Shown: positions 1 through 10,679 of the stretch, piece after piece
How the letters are laid out: each line of letters starts with the position of its first letter
Numbering within the stretch: the stretch's first letter is position 1
From: Ovis canadensis
Lineage: Eukaryota > Chordata > Mammalia > Artiodactyla > Bovidae
Direction of reading: 5' to 3'
Length of the DNA stretch: 64,000 nt
Assembly (NCBI RefSeq): GCF_042477335.2
Contig: NC_091262.1
Location: 68,868,001-68,932,000 of the forward strand
Notes under the pieces: generated by a model
What the model saw: only the letters and a program-made list of their open reading frames with translations
What the model was told of the DNA's origin: nothing
Databases searched by the model: none
Made by a program: the position numbers and the translations under genes

Positions 1-1130
1 TGTGCAAACTCACTTTCAAAGTTCACTGTGACTAATAACCCACTGTAAGCCCAACAGTAAGTAAATAGCTAATTTCATAATCATAAAATGGAATTTATGC
101 AGCTGCTAAATATGTTCAAAACAACCAAATACAATGTGTAAATTGTATATCTAGACTAGATACTGGACAAAATAGATATATATAATCCAAACAAAACAAA
201 AAATTTATGTATATAAAATAAAGACATCTTTGAGACAACTGGGAAAATATGAACACAAACTATATTATTAGGTATTATGGAATCGATCTTAGGTGTGCTA
301 AGGGTATTATGATTATACAGGATAATGTATTTTTCTTAAGGGATGAATTCTTAAGTATTTGAGGGGAACTATGATTTCTGCAACTTAGTTTCAAATGATC
401 CAGCCCCCCAAAACAGTATATTTTATACACACACAGAAAAAAATGCATAACTTTTACAACAAAAATCATGGGGCAAATGTTAGTAAAAGCTTTAATTGTC
501 AGGGAAAATTAACTGCTCGTGTTGATAAGCAAAAAGGTCAAGAAACACAAACTTTCACCTTCCACATCTCAACTATGTAAATCAAGTGCACACACAAAAA
601 AAGAGAGAAAATAAGCCAAAATATTTACAGGAATTAGCCTCTGGGTGGCAGAATTACAGATGACATTTTTTGTTTCCTTTTAACTTTCTATCCATTTAAC
701 ATTTCACATAAAGACCATTAAACATAAGTTTAAGAAGCATGAAAGAGATGAAAACATGGGTTTGCAAAGTTGGGAACCATGATCCAAGGAAAAAGAAGAA
801 GGACTGAGTAAAGACTTTCACAAAATAAAATAGAACATTACCTACACAACTGGGAGGACCAGATGCAAGACCCTGGGAAACAGGGAAAGAAAGTCAAGAG
901 CGTGTATGACAAAAAAGTAGAAGAGCAAAAAAAAAAAAAAAAAAAGACAGCACTAATCACACACCCTGGATCTTCTTCAGCCTCTTTTGGTGGTTTTCTT
1001 CACATCCCTAACCTCTAAATGCTGCTGGGCACAATGAGTCCTTGAACCTCTTCTTCACCTATACTCATCCCTTTAGTGATCTTATCCATACTTATGGCCT
1101 TGAATACCATCCATACGCTTATGACTCCAC
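1..1130. other. AT-rich TP53BP1 intronic sequence
   Basis: I see no exon, RNA gene or repeat I can name here, only AT-rich sequence with short poly-A runs (920-945). It lies inside the TP53BP1 gene by inference from the exons at 7236-8595. Confidence 0.4.
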
Positions 1131-1669
1131 AATTTTTAATCTCCAGCTTAGATCTTCCTCCTGAGCTCTAGACTTTCACATCATCAACTGCCTCCAACTG
1201 GCAACTGAAAAGGCAACTCAACTAACAAGCCTGTAAGTGACCTTCCTGTTCGATCTTCTCCATCTCAATCAACAGCAACTCCATTCTTCTAGTTTCCAAA
1301 CCAAAAATGTGGAACCACCATTACCTCCTTCATTTCCCTCATATTTAACATCCAATCTGACTTTGAATCCTAATTTCAAAAACTCAGAAGCTCACACTTC
1401 TCATCCTACTTCTATACTGGTCCAGCCACTGTCACATCTCGCCTAAATTATTTCAAGAGTCTCCTAGTTGGTCTTTCTGCCTCTGCCCTTGCTCTCCCTT
1501 CAGATTTTATTTTTAAATTTAACTTGAATAGCTTAATTTTTATTTTTCCCAGCTTTATCCAGGTATTAGTCTATTCTTGATCCAGCAGCCAGAGTGATGC
1601 TGTTCAAATCTAAGTAACAGCACGTCATTCCTCTGATCAAAGCTATCAAACACCTTCCTATCTCACTAA
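1130..1669 (+). mobile_element. Old L2-like LINE fragment (5' part, interrupted)
   Basis: The stretch has the look of the L2 3' region (…tccctcatctaatattcc-type pyrimidine-rich text) and continues after the SINE at 1670-1945 into 1957-2510. It is diverged and the start is uncertain. Confidence 0.45.
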
Positions 1670-1945
1670 GGAGAAAGCAATGGCACCCCACTCCAGTATT
1701 CTTGCCTGGAAAGTCCCATGGATGGAGGAGCCTGGTCGGCTGCAGTCCATGGGATCGCCAAGAGTCGGCACGACTAAGCGACTTCACTTTCGCTTTTCAC
1801 TTTCATGCACTGGAGAAGGCAATGGCACCCCACTCCAGTATTCTTGCCTGGAGAATCCCAGGGATGGGGGAGCCTAGTGGGCTGCCATCTACGGGGTGGC
1901 ACAGAGTCGGACACAACTGAAACGACTTAGCAGTAGCAGTAGCAG
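1670..1945 (+). mobile_element. Dimeric BOV-A2/Bov-tA SINE with 11-bp target duplication
   Basis: Two Bov-tA-like monomers lie head to tail. Both begin ggagaa(a/g)gcaatggcacc, and the element ends in a short AGC/AGT trinucleotide run. It is flanked by the 11-bp direct repeat TATCTCACTAA at 1659-1669 and 1946-1956, which fixes both ends. It split an older L2. Confidence 0.9.
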
Positions 1946-1956
1946 TATCTCACTAA

Positions 1957-2510
1957 AAGTAACAGCCAAATGCCTCACAATGATCCATAAGGGCCTTATA
2001 TATTCTGGTAAGGGCCTTATATATTCTGGTTCCCCCCTTACTTCTCTGACCTCTTTTCCCACTCCTCTCCAGCACTCCAAGGCAGCCACACTAACCTTGT
2101 CATCATTTCTCAAATATTCCAACATACTCTTCCCTCAGGGCCTTTGCATTTGCTGTTCTCTATGTGCAGATTACATTTATCCAAATAACAGCAGAGATCA
2201 CTTACTCAAGATTTTTAGTCAAATGTCACATCAGGGAAGCACCCCCTAAGTCACCTTGTCTAAACTTGCAACTCCACTGATGTTTCCCATCCAATTCTCC
2301 ACTTTATTTTTCTCTGTGGCCCTATCAGAGTGTAAGACACTATATAGATTTTTACATATTTATCAGATAACTGCTATATCCCATAAAAGAATATAAGCTA
2401 CATTAAGGTGTAAAGTTTCTTATCTCTTCTGATCACTCTGTATCTCCAAAACTCAAAAGTGCTTGGCATATAGGAAATACGCAATAAATATCTGTAGAAT
2501 GATTAGGTGA
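1957..2510 (+). mobile_element. L2 LINE 3' fragment
   Basis: This has typical L2 3' wording: cctcagggcctttgcatttgctgttc near 2133, caaatgtcacatcagggaagc near 2220, and the terminal gcttggcatataggaaatacgcaataaat near 2462. It continues the fragment left of the SINE. Confidence 0.7.
1989..2030 (+). repeat. Perfect 21-bp tandem duplication
   Basis: Positions 1989-2009 and 2010-2030 are identical (aagggcc … attctggt). It is a simple two-copy tandem. Confidence 0.9.
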
Positions 2511-2658
2511 ATCAGAGCAGATCTGAAATAAATCAGATTTTGTCCACTATCCAAAACTGATGGAAAAAGAAAACAAATGTTTAAATATACCATTTAGAAA
2601 TATAAATCTAGCCAATAAAAAACTAACATAATTATTATCAAAAGTTAGAGGAGTATGC

Positions 2659-2825
2659 TGGGATTTCCCTGGTGGTACAACGGTTAGGAATCCGCCTCCC
2701 AGTGCATGGGGTGCACGTTCAATCCTCACCAGGGAACTAAGATTCCATACGCTACAACTACAGAGCCCACACCAGAACAAAGGCCCTACGCAGCCATACA
2801 TAAATAAATATTTATTTTTTTAAAT
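2659..2825 (+). mobile_element. CHR-type tRNA-derived SINE
   Basis: It begins gggatttccctggtggtacaa and runs through the tRNA-like part to a cagccatacataaataaat tail. It is a diverged cetartiodactyl SINE. Confidence 0.8.
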
Positions 2826-3059
2826 TAGAAAAGTGTTGTTGTGAGTTAAACCCTCATCTTTCATTAGAGAACTCAAATGTCTTAATCTGATTAAATAAGA
2901 AATGGCAATACTGTAGTGTTACTTAGTTTCACAACAATATTAAAAGCTAAAAAGATAACCTCCCAGAGAAGTAAAAACACAGACACTTAAAAAGGGTTAC
3001 CTCTTTGGTAAAAAGGATTACTTCTGTGAAAGGGAGCCAACAGTGGGAATGGACTCTGA

Positions 3060-3390
3060 TTTTTATTATAAGTTGTTTTTAAAATAATCTATGCATTTAT
3101 ATTTCTGTTAAAAGCATTTAACAGACCTCATCAAAATTAAAAACATGCTCCATGAAAAAAAACCTCTTAATGAAAAGACAAGCCAGAGAGAAAAAAATAT
3201 TTGCAAACCACATATCCTACCATGAACTAGTACACAGAATATAAGAATTCTCAAAACACAAAATAAAACCCAATTACAAAACAGGCAAAAGATATGAGCA
3301 GACATTTCCTTGAAGAGGATGTACAGATGCAAAGAAGCATGTGAAAAGATGTTCAACATCATTAGCCACTACGGAAACGCAAATTGAAAC
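3060..3390 (+). mobile_element. L1 LINE fragment (first piece)
   Basis: The text around 3290-3395 (agatgttcaacatcattagccactacggaaacgcaaattg) is the L1 ORF2 3' region. The element resumes at 3906 after a SINE insertion and again at 4546 after another. Confidence 0.75.
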
Positions 3391-3399
3391 CACAATGAG

Positions 3400-3896
3400 G
3401 GCTTCCCTGGTGGCTCAGTGGTAAAGAATCCACCTGCCCGTGCAGGAGTGAAGTTGCTCAGTCGGGTCCGACTCTTTGCGACCCCATGGACTGTAGCCTA
3501 TCAGGCTCCTCCGTCCATGGGATTTTCCAGGCAAGAGTGCTGGAGTAGATTGCCATTTCCTTCTCCAGGGGATCTTCCTGACCCAGGAATTGAACCCGGG
3601 TCTCCTGCATTGCAGGCAGACGCTTTACTGTCTGAGCCACCAGGGAAGCCCAGGTTCAATCCCTGATCCGCGAAGATCCCACGTGCCTCGGAGCAACTAA
3701 TGCCCTGTGCCACAACTACTGAGTCTGTGCTCTAGAGCTCTGGAACCACAACTACTGAAGCCTGCGTGCCTAGAGTCCAGGCTCTGCAATGAGAAGCCCA
3801 CTCACCGCAACTAGAGAAAAGCCTGCACAGCAACAAAGACCCAGCACAGCCAAAAATACGTAAATAAATAAAATTGTTTAAAAAAACAAACACACA
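3400..3896 (+). mobile_element. CHR SINE containing a nested Bov-tA
   Basis: This CHR element runs from ggcttccctggtggctcagtgg to a taaataaataaaattg tail. It is flanked by the 9-bp target duplication CACAATGAG (3391-3399 and 3897-3905) and sits inside an L1. An antisense Bov-tA interrupts it at about 3449-3651. Confidence 0.88.
3449..3651 (-). mobile_element. Bov-tA SINE nested in CHR
   Basis: This antisense Bov-tA runs from tgaagttgctcagtcgggtc to gagccaccagggaagccc. It splits the CHR element around it. Confidence 0.85.
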
Positions 3897-3905
3897 CACA
3901 ATGAG

Positions 3906-4413
3906 AGATCACCACACACTATCAGAATGGCTAGAAGAGTGACACCACCAAATGCTGGTGAGAATGGACAGAAACTGGATGTCTCATACACTGCCAGTGG
4001 GACTGTGAAATGATACAACCACTCTAGAAAACAGATCAGCATTTTCTTAAAAAAAAAAACAAAAAAAAAAACTAAATGTGCAACTACCATGTGACCTAGC
4101 AACTGTCCCCCTGGCCAGTGAGCCTAGAGATATGAAGACTTATAAAAACCTGTAGGCAAATGTTCATAGCAGCTTTATTTATGCTAGCCAAAAACTAAAA
4201 TCAACACAGATTTCCTTCAATGGGTAAATGGTTAAACAAATTGTGGTACATCCATACCACAGAACACTACTCAGCAATAAAACAAACCACTGATACATGC
4301 AACAACTCAGATAGACCTCTAGTACGTAGTTTGAAAAAATCCAACCTTCAAAGATTATATAGTATATGATCTTATTTATTTTAAGTGATGAAAGTTTACC
4401 AACAGAGGATGGT
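3906..4413 (+). mobile_element. L1 LINE fragment (second piece)
   Basis: This is L1 ORF2/3' region text: actggatgtctcatacactgcc near 3974, agcagctttatttatgctagcc near 4169, and the actactcagcaataaa box near 4266. It continues the piece that ends at 3399. Confidence 0.8.
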
Positions 4414-4536
4414 CTTTAATTTTTTTTGGCTGCTCCTTGCAGCACGTAGGATCTCAGTTTCCCGACCAGAGATCAAACTTGTAGCCCCAGGATTGAAAGC
4501 ACGGAGTTTTAACCGCTGGACCACCAGGGAAATCCC
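4414..4536 (-). mobile_element. Short tRNA-derived SINE (CHR-like), 9-bp target duplication
   Basis: This antisense element runs from a T-run and ggctgctccttgcagcacg to accaccagggaaatccc. It is flanked by GAGGATGGT at 4405-4413 and 4537-4545. Confidence 0.82.
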
Positions 4537-4545
4537 GAGGATGGT

Positions 4546-4887
4546 GCTAATTACTGGTTGCCAGGGGTTCAAGTGCAGGTGAAGGGGATGGATGTGGTTG
4601 TAAAAGAGCAACACTAGAGCTCCTTGAATGTTGGAACTGTTAGCATCTTGGTCACAGTGGTGGATAAACCTACACAGACAACTGAGCAGTATAAAAATTA
4701 TACACACTTGAGTACAAGTAGAACTAGAGAACTCTGGATAATTTCATTGAATTTTAGCAATGCTGATATTCTGGTTGTGAAATTATACTATAGTTCTACA
4801 AAATGGTACCACTGGGGAAAACTGGGAAAAGTATACAAAAAAAATCTCTCCACTATTTCTTACAAAAGCACATGAATCTATACTCAT
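4546..4887 (+). mobile_element. L1 LINE 3' fragment (third piece)
   Basis: It begins gctaattactggttgccaggggtt, the L1 3' region that follows the preceding piece, and ends where the CHR SINE starts. Confidence 0.65.
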
Positions 4888-5112
4888 CCTGGGAATTCTC
4901 TGGCGGTCCAACGGCTATGACTCCACACTCCCAATGCAGTGGACCCAGGTCCACTCCTCGGTCAGGGAACTGGGTCCCACAAGCTGCAACTGAGAGCTTG
5001 CACACCACAACTAAAGATCCCGCACACCACCACAAAGATTGAAGATCCTGAGTGCCACAGCCCTGACGCAACCAAGACCCAGCGTGCCCGAATAAATAAA
5101 TATAAATATTCA
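4888..5112 (+). mobile_element. CHR-type SINE
   Basis: It starts ctgggaattctctggcggtcc and ends in a cccgaataaataaatataaat tail. The internal text is the usual CHR tRNA-unrelated region. Confidence 0.8.
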
Positions 5113-5379
5113 TCATCATCTCAATTTTTTAAGCGTTTAACAGAAATAAAAATATATTCAGCATATTTTACAACGCTTCGTGTTTAGGACCAAAGGCTTA
5201 CATCAGCAAGACAACAGATAAAGAGAGGAAGATCTTTTGGAATTTTATGATGTATAAAACTCACAAGCAGCTTTTCAAAATGTCTGCTGTAACGGAATAA
5301 AGACAACATAAAGAGATCAGTACACATGTGTTTTCTAGAGCTTTCATTCTTTTGTAATCAACCCCACACTCTTTGCAGT

Positions 5380-5690
5380 TTCGTGGCCTTTTCACATACT
5401 GTTCCCTGTGTCTGGAAAGTTCCTCCTCCCACATGCCACACTTCTCCCCATCCCTTCAATTATGCCTAACAAATTTGTATTTATAATTTACATCATCTTC
5501 TCAAAAAGGTTTTCCCTTATCCCCCAGATTAGGTCATATATCCTACTTTTTCCCTCTTTACAATGATCACAATTTCCACTGCATAACTATTTATGTAATT
5601 ATTCAACATATGTCTCTCCTATTAAAGTGTAAGCTCTATGATGGCAAAGATGATTTAAAACACCCGCCACAGTGCTTGCATGTTTACTGA
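5380..5690 (+). mobile_element. L2 LINE 3' fragment
   Basis: It contains ctgttccctgtgtctggaaagttcc and gtgtaagctctatgatggcaaa, which are L2 3' end hallmarks. Confidence 0.6.
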
Positions 5691-7235
5691 ATGTAAGCAT
5701 TCAAGTTTTTTTTTTTTTTTAAGAAAAAGCAACATGTTCATGCAAAAAGGGAAAAGTAGCATGAGAATTCTGAAAACAGTACCATCCATTTATAACAACG
5801 GGTACGCACGCATTCTGTCCCCAGTGGTTCAAACCCGGGTCCTGAGCCACAAAAACATAGATAAGCCTGGCACGTGGATCCTAAAGAGGTATCAGAAAAA
5901 CTTAAACGCCTACAAAAAGCAAAGAAAGGTAACATAAATGATTGAAGTGGTTGGGTTTAAGAACAAAAGCACAAACCCTAGGAAAATGAAAAAAAAAAAA
6001 AGAACAGCTGGCCTCAGTGTCCAGGTACAACAGTGAGTTACAGGCACTATGACAGACCACAGCACTCACGTCCCATCTAAGCAGAGATTGGCTGCTACTC
6101 ACAGCTCTAGCCAACTGTTGCCAATAATACAGCAGTTGCATTACTTCTGAACTAGTAACCCCCGAAACAGGAAACTTAAGTTCCATGTGAAATGTCTCTA
6201 TTTTTAAATTCTATCAATTAATTCAAATATATTTTAACAACCATGCATGGGCCAACTAGAACCCACCTGCAGGCCAAAGTAACTCCACCAATTTACGGAC
6301 TGTTCTAAAGTGTCCAATTGATGATTTGAGAGAAAAAATTTAAGTGCAAACACAGAGTATTAAATAGAACACATACACACAAAAAAAATATTTATTTTTG
6401 AGATTAAAAATCATAGTCTTTCACCCCAAACTAACATTCTCCTAACAACCTCCCTTTTCTATTCCGCCACTCTAAGACTCTTGCGTTCTTCCTTGATCTT
6501 AGAAGAATTTGGGCGCTGAATAATCATAAAGAGAGGCACTTGAGTTACAAGGACTCAAAACCCAGGTCTGCCACTTACTAGCAATGTATTCTAGTGTAAG
6601 GTTTTTAACTTTTTTGCCTGTCACTCCCCACTAAGTAACATGAATGACTGAAGTGGTTGGGTCTAAGAACAAAAGCACTAAGTAACAGAAGTAATGTAAT
6701 GTGTTCATAATACAGCTTCTTTAAGGATGAAATTAAATGGCAGTATATATCAAACAACCGATCTAGTACCTAACAGAGAGGATAAATTCACAAATGGGCA
6801 ATGTTAAAGATTTATAAGAGACAAAGTAAAAAGTGAATACTGTTGAGAGTATGAATTAAACATTCTGGGTCTAAAACTGGTGAAGATTCTTTGGTTGGTA
6901 GGTAGAAACCATACGTAACTTTTGATAATATATCTTAGTATTTTTTATTTTTCCTATTAATAAGTCATATCCAAGCTAAGAATGAGGAATTCTTATTTTG
7001 TTTTACACGCACAAGACAGATCACAATTTGAATAATATAGGTGCAAAAAAGTTGCTACCTTCACAAAAGAGATTCCAGCTTAAGTACCAATAGAATGCTA
7101 GTTAAAACAATCCTCACATCAAATTTCCTGCTCCACAAAAATAAATCCTTTTATCCTTAGGGCAAGACAACAGGCACAGATAAAAGAACTGATCCATTAA
7201 TACATTTAAATAAATTCCTCCAAACACTAATATAC
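5690..7235. other. TP53BP1 intron 4, mostly unannotated
   Basis: I see no exon here. It contains a 45-bp direct repeat pair (5929-5973 and 6635-6679, 41 of 45 identical). The second copy is bounded by 12-bp direct repeats (CACTAAGTAACA at 6629-6640 and 6676-6687). The remainder is AT-rich and unremarkable. Confidence 0.5.
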
Positions 7236-7320
7236 CTGCTTTTCCTATTTGGCTGAGGTAACTGTTCAATGACCTGACTGATGGAACCATGTGTGTCCAA
7301 ATGAGAAGAATCCATAGAGT
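7236..7320 (-). CDS. TP53BP1: TP53BP1 coding exon 4
   Basis: This 85-bp exon lies between an acceptor (ttttttcag) and a donor gtatattag. It encodes D-S-M-D-S-S-H-L-D-T-H-G-S-I-S-Q-V-I and continues E-Q-L-P-Q-P-N-R, a segment I know from the 53BP1 N-terminus. It leaves phase 2 (AGC AG|). I looked for the next exon in the 7.2 kb to the left and did not find it, so the rest of the window on this side is read as intron 4. The gene runs off the left edge of the window. Confidence 0.88.
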
Positions 7321-7429
7321 CTGAAAAAAATAACTGGATATTAGCACAAAAGGCATTTACCATCAAACTTTAATACAAATTCAGGAATGCAGACAATACC
7401 AATCTAATCAGCTGTATTAGAAAACCAAC

Positions 7430-7500
7430 CTTTTGCATACCTACTACACACCAGACATTGTGCTAGACTTCCTTACATACCTCACCACAATTACATAATA
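7430..7500 (+). mobile_element. MIR fragment
   Basis: The text tactacacaccagacattgtgctaga followed by cttacatacctcacc is a diverged MIR core, in the intron between TP53BP1 exons 3 and 4. Confidence 0.6.
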
Positions 7501-7549
7501 TTTAAATCTACCCAACTCCAATAAGAGCACCCTTGCAAAGGAGTCTCAC

Positions 7550-7643
7550 CTGCGGCTTTGTTTTCTTTCCGATGCTCATTGAAGCCACTATTATTGTCTC
7601 CTTGTTCTTCTTCAGCTGTTTGCTCGGTATTGGACTCAACATC
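7550..7643 (-). CDS. TP53BP1: TP53BP1 coding exon 3
   Basis: This 94-bp exon lies between an acceptor (…attttttag) and a donor gtgagactcc. It translates in phase from exon 2 as D-V-E-S-N-T-E-Q-T-A, then an acidic stretch, then N-S-G-F-N-E-H, matching the region that follows K-E-N-P-V-L in 53BP1. It is too short to stand out as an ORF and was found by following the reading frame across splice sites. It ends in phase 1, which matches the next acceptor at 7320. Confidence 0.88.
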
Positions 7644-7831
7644 CTAAAAAATATACATGCACAATATACCCACTATAAATGAGATATATTTTTGTGAAAA
7701 TACAGATTTCATTTTCCAACCAACTTTACTCAAAGATAGTGATCTCCTAAGTACTTACCTTTGCAGACTGGTCTAGATTAGGGTTGGGGTGGGGTGGGAA
7801 TCTACTCAATCATTTCCAAGCACTCACTCAC

Positions 7832-8016
7832 CAACACAGGGTTCTCTTTGTGTGTCTGAAGATTAGGCAGGTGTCGAGCTAGCACACTGAAGTGAGAACC
7901 AGAATCATCTTCTAGAACCTGGCTTTCAGGCTGAGAATCTTCAATTATCAGGCAAGGAGTGTCTTGCTGAGAGAAATCTGAATCCAACTGACTTCCAGTA
8001 GGGTCCATCTGCTCCC
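7832..8016 (-). CDS. TP53BP1: TP53BP1 coding exon 2 (53BP1 N-terminus)
   Basis: The translation starts G-E-Q-M-D-P-T-G-S-Q-L-D-S-D-F and ends K-E-N-P-V-L, which I recognise as the N-terminus of 53BP1. The tumour suppressor p53-binding protein 1 is a large nuclear scaffold. It is recruited to double-strand breaks, where it favours end joining and restrains resection. This part belongs to the long unstructured N-terminal region, which is rich in S/T-Q sites for ATM phosphorylation; S-Q and T-Q pairs are visible here (GSQ, FSQQ, DSQ, LQT). The exon is bounded by an acceptor ending ccattccag and a donor gtgagtgag. It is 185 bp; with the 7 coding bases of exon 1 it totals 64 codons, leaving phase 0. 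The Tudor and BRCT domains lie outside the window, to the left. Confidence 0.93.
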
Positions 8017-8269
8017 CTGGAATGGAATAACAAAAGATCAGTTCCGTGTAACCTACTAGCCTTCCTCACGCAGTCTGAGCTTAAAATAATGAGGCAGTTA
8101 AGTATGAGACTTGGAAAGGGGGACGAGTGTAGGACTCTTCCTATTACAACACTGTACCTAAGCACTTTCCTGTCATACCTGCCACGGCCCGATTTCCTCC
8201 TGCTTACAATCAGCCTGCCTATCCTTCTCTCCCCTTCCATCACCTTCGCGTAGACACCCTTTCCCCTCC

Positions 8270-8830
8270 TTCCTAACCTCTACTCTCCCCGCCCCTTTTT
8301 TCCATCCCCCACAACTCTTCCTACGTCCTTCAGGCGCCTCTACCGCTCCCCAAAAAGCATCTTTGGAAAACCTCTGATCGTCTGAACCCCTACAGCCGTT
8401 CCTGCTTCCTCACGACCACCCGGCTCTTCCTAGCGAGTGCTACCCCACCCCCTCCTTGGGGCCCTCCAACCCTTCCCCCGTCACCGCCGCCATGCTTGCC
8501 ACCCCGCCCCCTCCGGTGTGCCACCCCTTCAGACGCGAAGCCCAAGCCCTCAGAGGCGACTACTCCCCCACTTTTCCCCACACGGTACCAGGCATCCCGG
8601 CGGGAGGTCCCTCGCGCTCGTCCTAGAGGTTTCCGCACGCTCCCCAGGTCCCTCCAGCTCTACCCCCAGGTCGCCGCTGTAGCCACCGCCGCCACCGGCC
8701 GCGAACTCCCCCTTTCCCGTCGCGTCACGCAGCATCGGCTCGCTCATTCGCTGCTGCTGCCCGCCACTCAAGAAAGGCTGTGGGTAACTGGCGACTGAGT
8801 CGGAGTGCCCCGCCCCACGTAAGAAAAAGG
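8270..8830 (-). promoter_or_regulatory. TP53BP1: TP53BP1 CpG-rich promoter and 5' UTR region
   Basis: This is a sharply GC- and CpG-rich block in an otherwise AT-rich neighbourhood, with several GC-box-like runs (for example ccccgcccc near 8287 and cccgccccac near 8808) and no TATA box I can point to. It covers the start-codon exon of TP53BP1 and the sequence upstream of it. This is the usual appearance of a housekeeping CpG-island promoter. The exact transcription start is unknown. An X-box-like palindrome sits just upstream, at 8844-8857. Confidence 0.7.
8589..8595 (-). CDS. TP53BP1: TP53BP1 coding exon 1 (start codon, 7 coding bases)
   Basis: On the minus strand the sequence ATGCCTG is followed at once by a GT donor (gtaccgtg). 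Joined to the next exon it reads M-P-G-E-Q-M-D-P-T-G, the N-terminus of the longer 53BP1 isoform as I know it. The rest of this exon, at higher coordinates, is 5' UTR inside a GC-rich promoter. The transcription start cannot be fixed from sequence. A second in-frame ATG lies five codons further on, in the next exon, so translation could begin at either. The short coding part is supported mainly by the perfect phase match with the acceptor at 8016. Confidence 0.82.
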
Positions 8831-10469
8831 AACACGGCGGCGTGTTTCCATGGCAGCCTGGACTTTGCAGGCCCTCCCTCTAGTATAGCTGGAGAATGAC
8901 AGTATCCTTGAACCGAAGGGACCTTGAGAGGGCATGAAATATAGTCCGCTGCCTCTCCAGGACGGTTGTCTGTACCACTGCTCAGACATAAGAGAAAAGA
9001 CAATTTTTTTTTGTTGTTCAAGCACCATAAGGCCCTACTCTCACCCTCTTCCGTGGAAAAGGTTTCCTGGCTTTCTAATAAAAGGGCAAAGAAGGAAGGC
9101 TAGAATTTCAGAGCTGGTGAAACTGAAGAGAGAGAGGACTCTTCGGGGTTTGCCAGGTCAACCAGGATTCCCTTCTTAGGCCTCTACTTGAATTCAAGGG
9201 CACACATTAAATACGTCTCCGCCAGTTCTTAATTTTTTTTTTTCTATTTACATTGTCAGAGGGCCCTTGTAAGCCATATTTTCCCCCCGTTGCCCTTTCC
9301 AGTCTGGGACGTAGTTCAAGCTTCACGTTTGCGTATCGGTGACCGATCTTTTGTGGAATTGCAGCCTACACAGACCATGGCCCCAGACATTTTTTGCACC
9401 TCCGTTTGAGATAACTGAGCACACTAACTGTCGGTGGTGAAGAGAACAGCTGCTGCCCTTTAACTAAATGACCTCAAAGATCCCTCCAAGCCCTGAGAGT
9501 CTATTATCCTAATTATGGTGCCAGGGTCTTATAGAGGGTGTGGCAGCTGTGACTTGTATTATTGAAGGAGGTCCCATGAGGAATATATTGTTTGGGGGAG
9601 GGTATTTTTGTTTTTTGTTTTTAATTTAAAAGGTGGTTGGATCTGAGATGGAATTCTAGCCAGAGCATCTGTCAATAGGGAAAGCACCCAGCACCCTGCC
9701 AGGTATATACATAGTAGGTATTCAATAGGAAGTAGTTTTCTCTCTCTCTACCCAAGACTCAGAATGACTTAAGCACAGTCCAACCATGATTCTCTAATTC
9801 TGGAAAATACCCAACACTTGATATAGGCTAAGCTGAAGTGGAGCTTCATATCAACCAATCGTCTCCCCCGTTATAAATTACATTGATCGTATTTTCCAAA
9901 CAAAAATCAAAGCATGTCATCTGAGTATATGTTACTTGTGGGAACAAAAGGACAGACTCTTTGTAATGAAACTGTCCTGAAAAATCTAGAATCTGCTGTT
10001 GCTATAACTATAATATAATTAGGGTCCCCAGAATGTTTTATTAGTGGAACAAAAATGGAAAGGAGCATACAAAGACATATCTCACTTCTTAATCCTCAAA
10101 TCCTTTATAACTGACTCTCGTCTTCCCTCCTACTCCTAGTGTAGCAGAAGACCAGTGACCAAATAAATGCAGTCCTACAAGAACCAGGTAAGGTCAATAT
10201 TGACTACACTAGATAGACAAAGTGAATTCATCTGCTTGATTTGAGAGGACACAAACAATCATGTCCTGTTGTATGCAAATTTTGACCTTGATTCCCATAA
10301 AAATTCTCCATAGTCACTATATTTTGGGTCTTTTCTGTCCTGCTGTTGCATCTTCCATCTCCAAGCAGGACCTAGATAGGTAGACTTTCTTGATTATTTG
10401 GCAAACAACTGTATGTGTTTGTCAAAACTTACAAAACTGTACTAAAAAGGGTAAATTAAACTTCAATAA
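8830..10469. other. Intergenic sequence upstream of TP53BP1
   Basis: The small frames here are not convincing as genes. The stretch next to the promoter (8830-9200) is moderately GC-rich; the rest is AT-rich single-copy-looking DNA with a poly-T run at about 9231-9243. Confidence 0.4.
8844..8857. promoter_or_regulatory. X-box-like palindrome upstream of TP53BP1
   Basis: The sequence GTTTCCATGGCAGC resembles the RFX-family X-box (half-sites GTNRCC and RGYAAC around a 2-bp spacer), matching 10 of 12 half-site positions by my count. It lies 250 bp upstream of the TP53BP1 ATG, at the edge of the CpG-rich block. Only the motif is seen; binding is not shown. Confidence 0.3.
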
Positions 10470-10672
10470 GCATGGCTTCTCAGGTGACCCAGTGGTAAAG
10501 AATTTGCCTGCCAATGAAGGAGATGCAAGAGATATGGGTGTGATCCCTGGAGAAGGAAATGGAACCCCACTCCAGTATTCTTGCCTATAAAATTCCATGA
10601 ACAAGGAGCCTCCTGGGCTACACCCCATGTGGTTGCAAAGAATCTAACACAACTGAGCACAAACATGGCTAA
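10470..10672 (+). mobile_element. Bov-tA SINE
   Basis: It runs from catggcttctcaggtgaccc to ctaacacaactgagcac, with one internal shortening in the tRNA half. Confidence 0.83.
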
Positions 10673-10679
10673 AAATAGA

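Noticed and set aside
1-7235. Further TP53BP1 exons in the left part of the window
   Set aside because: I searched for the continuation of the 53BP1 protein after exon 4 and found no match with splice sites, so the region is left as intron.
8390-8798. Several 73-100-codon frames in the TP53BP1 CpG island
   Set aside because: Stop-poor GC-rich DNA; they conflict in frame and strand and show no family features.
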